64,000 nucleotides of DNA from Stenotrophomonas sp. SY1 (lineage in GTDB: Bacteria > Pseudomonadota > Gammaproteobacteria > Xanthomonadales > Xanthomonadaceae), in contig NZ_JAJOYR010000001.1 in the NCBI RefSeq assembly GCF_021202945.1, forward strand, positions 1,302,001 through 1,366,000, in the 5' to 3' direction. The stretch's first letter is position 1, and the number at the start of each line of letters is the position of its first letter. A model generated the notes under the pieces. It saw nothing but the letters and a program-made list of their open reading frames with translations, was not told the origin of the DNA and made no database searches. Shown here piece after piece: positions 1 to 9,878 of this stretch. A program made the translations under genes and the position numbers.

Positions 1-1
1 C

Positions 2-265
2 AACGGTTTCATCATCACCGCGATGTTGTGGGCCGCGGCACTGGTGGCCCTGATCGAGCGCCGCCCGGGCGTTGCGGTGCTGCTGTTGCTGGTTGGCGGG
101 GTGCTCAGCGCATTTGGTGTGATCCATTCCACCGATCCGCGCGGCGGCATCTATCTGCCGTGGCAGCTGGAAGGCCTGCGCCAGCAGATCACCCTGCAGG
201 TGACTGCTGCATACGCGGTGCTGGCAACGGTCATCGGACTGATGTCGCTGCAGAAGCAGCGGTGA
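2..265 (+). CDS. C-terminal end of a multi-pass membrane protein (partial, 5' end outside window)
   Basis: The reading frame is open from the first bases of the window and ends at a TGA at 263-265, so this is the last 87 residues of a longer protein. Three hydrophobic stretches are visible, separated by short basic turns (ERRPG, and a C-terminal QKQR). The segment FGVIHST followed by YLPW resembles the last part of NCS2-type purine permeases, but I recognise it only loosely. No function is assigned with confidence. The internal ATG at 23 is just an in-frame methionine, not the likely start. Confidence 0.6.
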   Translation, partial: NGFIITAMLWAAALVALIERRPGVAVLLLLVGGVLSAFGVIHSTDPRGGIYLPWQLEGLRQQITLQVTAAYAVLATVIGLMSLQKQR

Positions 266-402
266 GGGCTGCGAGGGCCGGGAGGGAATCCCGGTCCTCG
301 AATGACCGGTGATGCCGGGCCCTGCTCGGCAGGGGCGTTGCCGGAAACGTCTCCAGCGCAGCATGGCTGCGTTCCATAGCGTGAATGGGCAGGCGCGCTG
401 CC

Positions 403-430
403 CTTGAATCACGCCGTCGCAACCGCATCT
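403..430 (+). promoter_or_regulatory. Candidate sigma-32 heat-shock promoter of clpB
   Basis: CTTGAAT at 403-409 and CCGCATCT at 423-430 are separated by 13 bases. This closely matches the RpoH consensus CTTGAAA-N13/14-CCCCATNT, with one mismatch in the first box and one or two in the second. It lies about 50 bases upstream of clpB, a classic heat-shock gene. The match is seen in sequence; activity is inferred. Confidence 0.6.
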
Positions 431-480
431 GATCCAGTATCGCCAGCAATGTTGGCACTTCATACTGAGGAAGAAGACCC

Positions 481-3069
<2,589 letters not shown>

Positions 3070-3108
3070 AAGCTAAAAGCTAAGTACTGAAAACCGCCCT
3101 CACCCCAA

Positions 3109-3142
3109 CCCCTCTCCCGTACACGGGAGAGGGGCTTTTTTT
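3109..3142 (+). terminator. REP-like palindrome with T-run after clpB (likely terminator)
   Basis: A 12-bp perfect inverted repeat, CCCCTCTCCCGT at 3109-3120 and its complement at 3123-3134, is followed by C and seven T. It is one copy of the CCCCTCTCCCG repeat family seen repeatedly in this window, here positioned to terminate clpB transcription. Confidence 0.7.
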
Positions 3143-3207
3143 GTGACTTACAGATGGCTCTCCTGCATGCAGAGGAGGGGCCTTTACAAGCAATCCGGCA
3201 GATGGCT

Positions 3208-3245
3208 CCCCTCTCCCGCGTGCGGGAGAGGGGTAGGGGTGAGGG
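3208..3245. repeat. REP-like palindrome (CCCCTCTCCCGC family)
   Basis: CCCCTCTCCCGC at 3208-3219 pairs with its complement at 3222-3233, then a GGGGTGAGGGC tail follows. It faces the copy at 3109 in inverted orientation, so the two tails (ccctcacccc and ggggtgaggg) also pair. The rest of 3070-3376 holds no gene that I can support. Confidence 0.75.
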
Positions 3246-3376
3246 CGCTGTTGAGTTTTTGAACCAACAGGCATCAGCTCATTCCAACGGCTCACAAGTA
3301 ACCACTGCAACCGTTCCCGGCAACGCACATGCATTGGGCTAAGGTCAGCGATTCTTTACTTCGCGTGAGCCTCCCG

Positions 3377-4663
3377 ATGACCAACCCGCAGTGGAAGCCT
3401 GAAACCATCGCCGTGCACGGCGGCTATTCGCCCGATCCCACCACGCGCGCGGTGGCGGTGCCGATCTATCAGACCGTTGCCTACGCCTTCGACGACACCC
3501 AGCACGGTGCCGATCTGTTCGACCTGAAGGTGCAGGGCAACATCTACACGCGCATCATGAACCCGACCACCGATGTGCTGGAAAAGCGCATCGCCGCGCT
3601 GGAAGGTGGCATCGGCGCACTGGCGCTTGCCTCCGGGCAGGCCGCCATCACCTATGCCATCCAGACCATCGCCGAGGCCGGCGACAACATTCTGGCCTCC
3701 AGCGCGCTGTATGGCGGCACCTACAACCTGTTCGCGCATACCTTGCCGCAGTTCGGCATCCAGACCCGCTTCGCCGACTACCGCGATCCGCAGGCCTTCG
3801 CCGCCTTGATCGACGAACGCACCAAGGCGGTGTTCGTCGAGTCGATCGGCAACCCGCGCGGCAACATCACCGACGTCGAAGCCATCGCCAAGATCGCGCA
3901 TGCGCACGGCGTGCCGGTGATCGTCGACAACACCGTGGCCACGCCGTATCTGCAGCGCTCGTTCGATTTCGGCGCCGACATCGTCGTGCATTCGCTGACC
4001 AAGTACCTGGGCGGTCATGGCACCAGCCTGGGCGGCGCGATCGTGGATTCGGGCCGTTTCCCCTGGGCCGAGCACAAAGACCGCTTTCCGCGTCTCAACA
4101 CTCCGGACGTGAGTTATCACGGTGTGGTCTATACCGAGGCATTGGGGCCGGCGGCGTTCATCGGCCGTGCGCGCGTGGTGCCGTTGCGCAACATGGGCGC
4201 GGCGATTTCGCCGTTCAACGCGTTCCAGATCCTGCAGGGCATCGAGACGCTGGCACTGCGCATGGATCGCATCAACAGCAACACGCTGGCGGTGGCGCAT
4301 TACCTGCAGAGGCACGCCAAGGTCGCGTGGGTGAATTACGCCGCACTGCCGGATCATCCCGAGCATGCGCTGGTGCAGAAGTACCTGCGTGGCCATGGCT
4401 CGGGCGTGCTGACGTTCGGCCTGCCGGGTGGGCGTGAGGCCGGTGCGCGGTTCCTGGATGCATTGCAGCTGTTCACACGGCTGGTGAATCTGGGCGATGC
4501 GAAATCGCTGGCCACGCATCCGGCCTCCACCACGCATCGGCAGCTGGACGAGGTGGAATTGGAGAAGGCCGGCGTGACGTTGGACACGGTGCGGCTGTCG
4601 GTCGGCATCGAGCATATCGATGACTTGTTGGCCGATCTGGAGCAGGCGCTGGCGGAAGCTTGA
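3377..4663 (+). CDS. metY: O-acetylhomoserine (thiol)-lyase, sulfhydrylation enzyme of methionine synthesis
   Basis: A PLP enzyme of the Cys/Met metabolism family that converts O-acetyl-L-homoserine plus sulfide to homocysteine. The 428-residue product starts MTNPQWKPET and shows TRIMNPTTDVLE, the ALASGQAA stretch, YGGTYNLF, VDNTVATPYL and HSLTKYLGGHG, where the Lys is the PLP Schiff-base residue. The length (about 430) fits MetY rather than the shorter cystathionine gamma-synthase or MetZ (about 390-400). I chose the ATG at 3377 because the family starts here; the open frame reaches upstream to 3329 without a good ribosome site. It stands alone between repeat clusters. Confidence 0.9.
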   Translation: MTNPQWKPETIAVHGGYSPDPTTRAVAVPIYQTVAYAFDDTQHGADLFDLKVQGNIYTRIMNPTTDVLEKRIAALEGGIGALALASGQAAITYAIQTIAEAGDNILASSALYGGTYNLFAHTLPQFGIQTRFADYRDPQAFAALIDERTKAVFVESIGNPRGNITDVEAIAKIAHAHGVPVIVDNTVATPYLQRSFDFGADIVVHSLTKYLGGHGTSLGGAIVDSGRFPWAEHKDRFPRLNTPDVSYHGVVYTEALGPAAFIGRARVVPLRNMGAAISPFNAFQILQGIETLALRMDRINSNTLAVAHYLQRHAKVAWVNYAALPDHPEHALVQKYLRGHGSGVLTFGLPGGREAGARFLDALQLFTRLVNLGDAKSLATHPASTTHRQLDEVELEKAGVTLDTVRLSVGIEHIDDLLADLEQALAEA

Positions 4664-4687
4664 GTTTGGGTTTGCTTGTTAGAGGCT

Positions 4688-4797
4688 TCCCCTCACCCCA
4701 ACCCCTCTCCCGCAAGCGGGAGAGGGGCTAGTGAACCACGGGTGCAAGCAATACGAGCCCCTCTCCCGTTTACGGGAGAGGGGTTGGGGTGAGGGCA
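4688..4797. repeat. Pair of inverted REP-like palindromes after metY
   Basis: Two copies of the CCCCTCTCCCG palindrome (cores about 4701-4728 and 4760-4784) lie head to head, with outward ccctcacccc and ggggtgaggg tails. They fill the gap between the convergent metY and the minus-strand gene at 4833. Each can fold into a strong hairpin and could terminate both genes. Confidence 0.75.
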
Positions 4798-4832
4798 GCT
4801 TCCAGCGCATTGCCCTCGCCCAGCAGCACAAC

Positions 4833-5483
4833 TCACCAAGCAACCGTAAACCGCTCGCCAACATGCTTCGGCGCTTCCAGCTCATCAACCACCGCCAACG
4901 CCAGATCAGCCACGCTGATGGTGCCAGGGCCATCGCCGGTGTTCAGCGGCGTGTCGCCGCCGACACGGTACTTCCCGGTGCGCTCGCTCGGGCCACCCGC
5001 ATGGAAGGCAACTGGCGGGCTGAGCTGGGTCCAGTCCAGCGTGGATTCCTGCTTCAGTTCGGTCAGGCCATCGCGTGCGGCGCTGGCGCCTGGGTAGATC
5101 GCGGCCGGGAACTGCGGCGAATCCACCAGTTGGGTGCCATCCGGCGCATACAGGCTGCCGGCGCCACCGATCACGATGTAACGCTTCACGCCCGCTGCCT
5201 TGGTACCGGCAACAATCGCGCGGGTGCCGCTCATGAAGTCCTGGTAGATGTTCGGGTTGGCCCAGCCGGGGTTGAACGCGCTGATCACCGCGTCATGGCC
5301 GGTGACCGCGGCCTGCACCTGGGCCGTGTCCTGCACGTCGGCCCTGATCACATGGAGGTTCGGGCGGGCGGCCAGCTTGTCCGGGTTGCGGACCAGCGCG
5401 GTGACGTCGTGGCCACGGGCCAGCAGTTCTTCCAGTAGGGCATTGCCGACGAAACCGGTGGCGCCAATCAGTGCGACTTTCAT
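4833..5483 (-). CDS. NAD(P)-binding, NmrA/SDR-like atypical short-chain oxidoreductase
   Basis: A 216-residue Rossmann-fold protein. The N-terminus MKVALIGATGFVGNALLEEL carries the GxxGxxG dinucleotide-binding loop, followed by a typical ALVRNPDKL second strand end. No clear Tyr-x-x-x-Lys catalytic pair is obvious, which fits the NmrA-like/COG2910 group of NAD(P)H-binding proteins. The substrate is unknown. It is divergent from the LysR-type regulator at 5607 across about 120 bases, a layout in which such regulators often control the neighbour. Confidence 0.8.
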   Translation of the reverse strand: MKVALIGATGFVGNALLEELLARGHDVTALVRNPDKLAARPNLHVIRADVQDTAQVQAAVTGHDAVISAFNPGWANPNIYQDFMSGTRAIVAGTKAAGVKRYIVIGGAGSLYAPDGTQLVDSPQFPAAIYPGASAARDGLTELKQESTLDWTQLSPPVAFHAGGPSERTGKYRVGGDTPLNTGDGPGTISVADLALAVVDELEAPKHVGERFTVAW

Positions 5484-5606
5484 GGGGGTTCCTGAGGTTG
5501 GTTGGGACTGGTGACAGGGTCCGCTGCCGCGAGTGAAGGCGGCAGTCGCTCAAACCCACAATCACCTTGAAGCCATGCTTCACAATGGCCGCAAAGGAGG
5601 TGGCCG

Positions 5607-6542
5607 ATGGACAGCTTCAAACGCATGGCCCTGTTTGCTCAGGTGGTGCAGCACGGTTCGTTGAGTGCGGCGGCGCGCGCACTGGGCATGAGTACTTCGG
5701 CGGTCAGCCAGCAACTGCGTGCGCTGGAGCGCGATGCTGGCGTACCGCTGCTGCATCGCTCGACCCGCCGTCTGGCCCTGACCGACGTGGGCAGCCGCTA
5801 CTACGCGGCCTGTGCGCGCCTGCTGGATGCCGCCGGCGAGGCGCAGGCCGAACTGTCCGCCGCGCGTGAAGCCCCCAGCGGCGAGCTGCGTCTGTCGGCA
5901 CCGTTGGGCATGGCCGATCACATCGGCCCGGCACTGGGCGCCTGGCTCAGCGAGCACCCGCAGCTGCGCGTGCATCTGTATTTCGAGGATGGCTGGACCG
6001 ACCTGTTGCAGGCCCGTATCGACGTGGCACTGCGTTTCGGCCAGCTGCCTGACAGCGACTGGATGGCGCAGCGAATCGGCAGCCTGCAACGCTGGCCGTG
6101 CGCGGCGCCCGCGTGGTTGCAGGCGCACGGGGTTCCCGATGATCCGCTGCAGGTGCCCGCCGGCGAATGGCTGGGCCTGCCGCAGGTGCCGGGGCTGGTG
6201 TGGCGTCACTCGGTGTCGGGCGAGGAGCGGCGGGTGCCGGCGCATCCGCGCATCGTCAGCCAGAACCAGCCAGCAGTACGGCAGCTATGCGTGTCCGGCC
6301 TCGGTGTGGCGGTGCTGACCTGTCTGGACGTGGCCCCGCTGCTGGACAGTGGCGCGCTGCTGCGGCTGCTGCCCGGCTGGGAAGTGCCGGCCTTGCCGGT
6401 CTGGGCGGTGACGCCGCACCGGCAAAGCCAGCCGGCCAAGGTGAAGCAGGCGATTGCCTTGTTGCAGGCGCATCTGGCGCGCATGCCCGGTGGCAGCGGG
6501 GAAACGCTCGAACCTGCGCAAGATCGGAAACGCGGCCGTTAG
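5607..6542 (+). CDS. LysR-family transcriptional regulator
   Basis: 311 residues. The N-terminal winged helix-turn-helix (about 1-60) includes SLSAAARALGMSTSAVSQQLRALE, the typical LysR recognition region. The rest is the periplasmic-binding-protein-like effector domain, with LRLSAPLGMADH at its start. An AAAGGAGGT ribosome site lies eight bases before the start. It is divergent from the NAD(P)-binding protein gene, which is its most likely target; the inducer is not predictable. Confidence 0.9.
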   Translation: MDSFKRMALFAQVVQHGSLSAAARALGMSTSAVSQQLRALERDAGVPLLHRSTRRLALTDVGSRYYAACARLLDAAGEAQAELSAAREAPSGELRLSAPLGMADHIGPALGAWLSEHPQLRVHLYFEDGWTDLLQARIDVALRFGQLPDSDWMAQRIGSLQRWPCAAPAWLQAHGVPDDPLQVPAGEWLGLPQVPGLVWRHSVSGEERRVPAHPRIVSQNQPAVRQLCVSGLGVAVLTCLDVAPLLDSGALLRLLPGWEVPALPVWAVTPHRQSQPAKVKQAIALLQAHLARMPGGSGETLEPAQDRKRGR

Positions 6543-6585
6543 TCGATCGCGCTGCAATGCATGCACGGCCCCTCGGAGAGCACCC

Positions 6586-7476
6586 ATGAAAGCCAACGCC
6601 GCGCACCTGCCAAAACTTGATCGCGTTATCGCCTGCCTGCAACAGGCCGTTGCCAGCGGAGGAGCGCTGCCGGATCTGGACGCGCTGGCCGCTGTGGCGC
6701 ACTACTCGCCGTATCACTTCCATCGCGTGTATCGGGCCATGACCGGCGAAACCGTCGGCCGCACCGTGCAGCGGCTGCGCCTGCTCAAGGCGTTGCAGCG
6801 GTTGCGCGAAAGCGATGCCAGCATTACCGAAATCGCCCTGCTGGCTGGCTACGACACGCCGCAGGCGCTGGCGCGGGTGATGCGCGAAACGCTGGATGCC
6901 AGCCCCACCGAACTGCGGGCCGACCCGATGTTGCTGGCGCGCCATGTGGAACGGCTTTCGCGTCCGAGCGCTGCGCCGATGCAGGCGGAGGCACCGTTGA
7001 GCGTGGAGGTCATCACGCTGGAGCCGTTCGAAGTGGTGGCACTGCGCGCACAAGGTGCCTTTGACGACCTGGATGGCAGCTTTGGCGAGCTGTTTGGCTG
7101 GGCTGCGGAGCAGGGCCTGATCGAGCAGGTGCGGCAGTTGGTCGGCATCCCGCTCGGCGATCACCGCGAACTGCCCGCCGAGGAATTGTTGTTTGATTGC
7201 GCGCTGCTGGTGGCAGCAGAACTACCGGAACTGCCGCAGCCGCTGCATCGCCTGCAACTGGCAGGTGGTCAGGTGGCACGTCTGCGGCATGTGGGCAGCT
7301 ACGCGCTGCTGGAAGACGCAACCGACCGGTTGTTGGCCGAATGGTTGCCGGCCAGCGGCCATGCCCTGCGTGATGCGCCGCTGCATTACCACTTCCTGGA
7401 CGACCCCGAAGAAGTCCCCGAAGCCATCCTGCGCGCCGACATCTACCTGCCGCTGGCGGCCAGTTCGGCTGGCTGA
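6586..7476 (+). CDS. AraC-type regulator with GyrI-like effector domain
   Basis: 296 residues. The N-terminal half is an AraC/XylS double helix-turn-helix, with LDALAAVAHYSPYHFHRVYRAMTG followed by ITEIALLAGYDTPQALARVMRE. The C-terminal half, from about residue 140, is a GyrI-like/SOUL-fold domain (VEVITLEPFEVVALR ... GIPLGDH). Proteins of this build (the Rob/SoxS-like and GyrI group) usually bind small hydrophobic molecules or drugs. The ATG at 6586 is chosen because the AraC domain begins just after it; the open frame extends upstream to 6454, inside the previous gene. Confidence 0.88.
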   Translation: MKANAAHLPKLDRVIACLQQAVASGGALPDLDALAAVAHYSPYHFHRVYRAMTGETVGRTVQRLRLLKALQRLRESDASITEIALLAGYDTPQALARVMRETLDASPTELRADPMLLARHVERLSRPSAAPMQAEAPLSVEVITLEPFEVVALRAQGAFDDLDGSFGELFGWAAEQGLIEQVRQLVGIPLGDHRELPAEELLFDCALLVAAELPELPQPLHRLQLAGGQVARLRHVGSYALLEDATDRLLAEWLPASGHALRDAPLHYHFLDDPEEVPEAILRADIYLPLAASSAG

Positions 7477-7502
7477 CCTGCCAACACCGCCGGCCGCAGG
7501 CA

Positions 7503-7714
7503 TGTAGGAGCGGCGTCAGCCGCGAAGCTGATGTCGCCACCCGCAGCAGCGAACATCTGCAATTGCAGGCACGTGCGCTTGCCGTCGCACTTCCAGCTTC
7601 GCGGCTGACGCCGTTCCTGCAGCCGCAGGCTTGCGGGTCGGTCACCCACCCGCCGACCAAACGCCGCTGGTCGCCGGGGCGGCATCAGCTTCGCGACCAA
7701 GGTCGCTCCTACAG
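7503..7714. repeat. Cluster of REP-like inverted repeats
   Basis: Three related units are seen. At 7503-7529 TGTAGGAGCGGCGTCAGCCG runs into CGAAGCT; at 7590-7622 an inverted copy, cagcttcgcggctgacgccg; at 7683-7714 a diverged copy, cagcttcgcgaccaaggtcg followed by ctcctacag. All share the GTAGGAGC / GCTTCGCG core common in Xanthomonadaceae intergenic repeats. The gap 7477-7746 contains no gene that I can support. Confidence 0.65.
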
Positions 7715-7746
7715 CGAAGGACGCTGGGTCGTCGCCGGTGCGCCGA

Positions 7747-9462
7747 TCAAACGCCGCTGGCCGCCGGGGGCTGCACCGCGCCGGGGCGCAGGCTGCGGTA
7801 GGGCGGGGTGGCCATGATCATCTCGGCCAGCGAATAGGCCAGCTCGCGCTCGGCCATCACCGTGCCATCGGCGCCGTGTTCGAGCAGGTGCTTCACTTCG
7901 GCATCGCTGTGCGCGCGCGCCAGCAGGGTCAGATCTGGGTTGATGGCGCGCAGCTTGGCCAGCGCCTCACCCGACTCCAGCGGCTGCGGGATCGCCAGCA
8001 CTGCGATCTTGGCCCGCTCCGGGTGGGCTTCGGCCAGCACCTTGTCGGCGGCGGCGCTGCCACGGATGCCGGGAATGCCGGCTGCGTGCGCGCGCTCCAC
8101 GTGCTCGCGGTTGTCGTCGATCACCAGCACCGGTACGCCGCGGTCGCGCAGCACCTGCGCCAGCTCGCTGCCGACGCGGCCGTAGCCGACCACGATGGCG
8201 TGGTCGTGCAGGTCCAGCGACGGACCGGGCGGGATGTCGGGTTCTTCCGGCTCCGGAAGGGTTTCCTTGTGGCGCGCCTGCCAGCGGTCGAGCAGGCCGA
8301 ACACCAGCGGGTTGAGCATGATCGACACCAGTGCGCCGGCCAGCACCAGCGACTGGCCTTCCGGCGGCAGGATCTTCAGCGCAACGCCGAGGCCGGCGAT
8401 GATGAAGGCGAACTCACCGATCTGCGCCAGCGAGGCGGAGATGGTCAGCGCTGTGCCCTTGCTGTGGCCGAAGGCACGCACGATGAAGAACGCGGCGGCC
8501 GACTTGCCGAACATGATGATCAGCACGGTGGCCAGCACCTGCCACGGGTGCTCGACGATGATCGCCGGGTTGAACAGCATGCCCACCGAAACGAAGAACA
8601 GCACCGCGAACGCGTCACGCAGCGGCAGCGAGTCGTGTGCGGCCTTGTGGCTGAGTTCGGACTCGTTGAGCATCATGCCGGCGAAGAACGCGCCCAGCGC
8701 GAACGACACGCCGAACAGCGCCGCCGCACCGAACGCGACGCCCAGCGCGATGGCCAGCACGCACAGGGTGAACAGTTCGCGCGAGCCGGTGCCGGCGACT
8801 TTCTCCAGCACCCACGGGATCACCCGGCGCCCGACCACCAGCATCACCGCCACGAACAGGCCCAGCTGTACGAAGGTCCAGCCGATCGAGGCGAGCAGGC
8901 CGGTCACGGACGGGCTCTTGCCGGAGGCGTCCGGGCCGAACACTTCGGCGATCACCGGCATCATCACCAGTGCCAGCACACAGGCCAGGTCCTCGACGAT
9001 CAGCCAGCCCACCGCGATCTTGCCGCGCGTGGTTTCCAGCAGGCGGCGTTCTTCCATGGCCCGCAGCAACACCACGGTGGACGCGGTGGCCAGCGAGAAG
9101 CCGAAGATCACGCCATGCAGCGTCGGCCAGCCCATCAGCGCGGCAACGCCCCAGCCGAGCAGGGTGGCCACCACGATCTGGCCGATCGCACCGGGAATGG
9201 CGATTGCCTTGACCGCCATCAGGTCCTTCAGCGAGAAGTGCAGGCCGACGCCGAACATCAGCAACATCACGCCGATTTCAGCCAGCTGGTTGGCCAGCGC
9301 CTGGTCGGCCACGAAGCCGGGAGTGAACGGGCCCACGACAACGCCTGCGACCAGATAGCCCACCAGCGGCGACAGCCGCAGTTTGTTGGCCAGGGCACCG
9401 AGCACGAAGGCCAGGCCCAGGCCGATGGCGAGCATGTTGATCAGGGCGGTGTCATGGTGCAT
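7747..9462 (-). CDS. ybaL: YbaL-like monovalent cation:proton antiporter (CPA2) with TrkA-N domain
   Basis: 571-residue inner-membrane antiporter. About twelve hydrophobic segments fill residues 1-390 (starting MHHDTALINMLAIGLGLAFVLGALANK), followed by a cytoplasmic TrkA-N/RCK domain whose Rossmann loop is visible as IVVGYGRVGSELAQVL. The segments LATASTVVLLRAMEE and GWLIVEDLACV match the E. coli YbaL/KefB group. It probably exchanges K+ (or Na+) for H+ under control of a nucleotide bound to the RCK domain. It is a single-gene unit. Confidence 0.9.
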   Translation of the reverse strand: MHHDTALINMLAIGLGLAFVLGALANKLRLSPLVGYLVAGVVVGPFTPGFVADQALANQLAEIGVMLLMFGVGLHFSLKDLMAVKAIAIPGAIGQIVVATLLGWGVAALMGWPTLHGVIFGFSLATASTVVLLRAMEERRLLETTRGKIAVGWLIVEDLACVLALVMMPVIAEVFGPDASGKSPSVTGLLASIGWTFVQLGLFVAVMLVVGRRVIPWVLEKVAGTGSRELFTLCVLAIALGVAFGAAALFGVSFALGAFFAGMMLNESELSHKAAHDSLPLRDAFAVLFFVSVGMLFNPAIIVEHPWQVLATVLIIMFGKSAAAFFIVRAFGHSKGTALTISASLAQIGEFAFIIAGLGVALKILPPEGQSLVLAGALVSIMLNPLVFGLLDRWQARHKETLPEPEEPDIPPGPSLDLHDHAIVVGYGRVGSELAQVLRDRGVPVLVIDDNREHVERAHAAGIPGIRGSAAADKVLAEAHPERAKIAVLAIPQPLESGEALAKLRAINPDLTLLARAHSDAEVKHLLEHGADGTVMAERELAYSLAEMIMATPPYRSLRPGAVQPPAASGV

Positions 9463-9711
9463 CGAGGCTCGCTTGGTGATTCGGGGGCAGCTCCCGATTC
9501 TAAAGGTGCACCGGTGTACACATCGGGAAGATTTTGAAAAATCTCACTTTTCGGGAAACGGTGTGTGCCGGGAATGTGAGGGCATTGCGCTTGGCCGCCC
9601 GGATTTTCTTCAAAAGGCAGCTTTGCCCCCAACCCCGCTCCGTGCCCTGGCGCTTGCGCTGGTGCATGGGCGTTCGGGGGCCTGCGAACCTTTGGTTCGC
9701 AAGCAGTCCCT

Positions 9712-9803
9712 CTCACCCCGCACGTCGGGGGAGGGGAAAGTGCACTGGCAGCTGACGCGATCAGAGCCCCTCTCCCGCACGCGGGAGAGGGGGTGGGGTG
9801 AGG
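9712..9803. repeat. REP-like palindromes, divergent and canonical copy
   Basis: A diverged copy (about 9712-9735) is followed by a canonical CCCCTCTCCCGC hairpin (about 9768-9791) with a ggggtgagggc tail. They lie in the gap 9463-9828 between two minus-strand genes. I see no gene in this gap. Confidence 0.7.
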
Positions 9804-9824
9804 GCAGCTCTGGATACCGCAGCC

Positions 9825-9852
9825 AGAAAAATGCCCCGGTTTCCCGGGGCAT
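9825..9852 (-). terminator. Rho-independent terminator of the TonB-dependent receptor gene
   Basis: On the minus strand ATGCCCCGG pairs with CCGGGGCAT (9831-9852) and is followed by TTTTTCT. It sits 27 bases after the stop of the receptor gene. Confidence 0.85.
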
Positions 9853-9878
9853 CTTCCTTGCACGACGTTGCTGCGGCC

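Noticed and set aside
3250-3376. A SAM riboswitch upstream of metY
   Set aside because: I looked for a SAM-II-like or other conserved pseudoknot pattern and could not recognise one; a covariance-model search would settle it.
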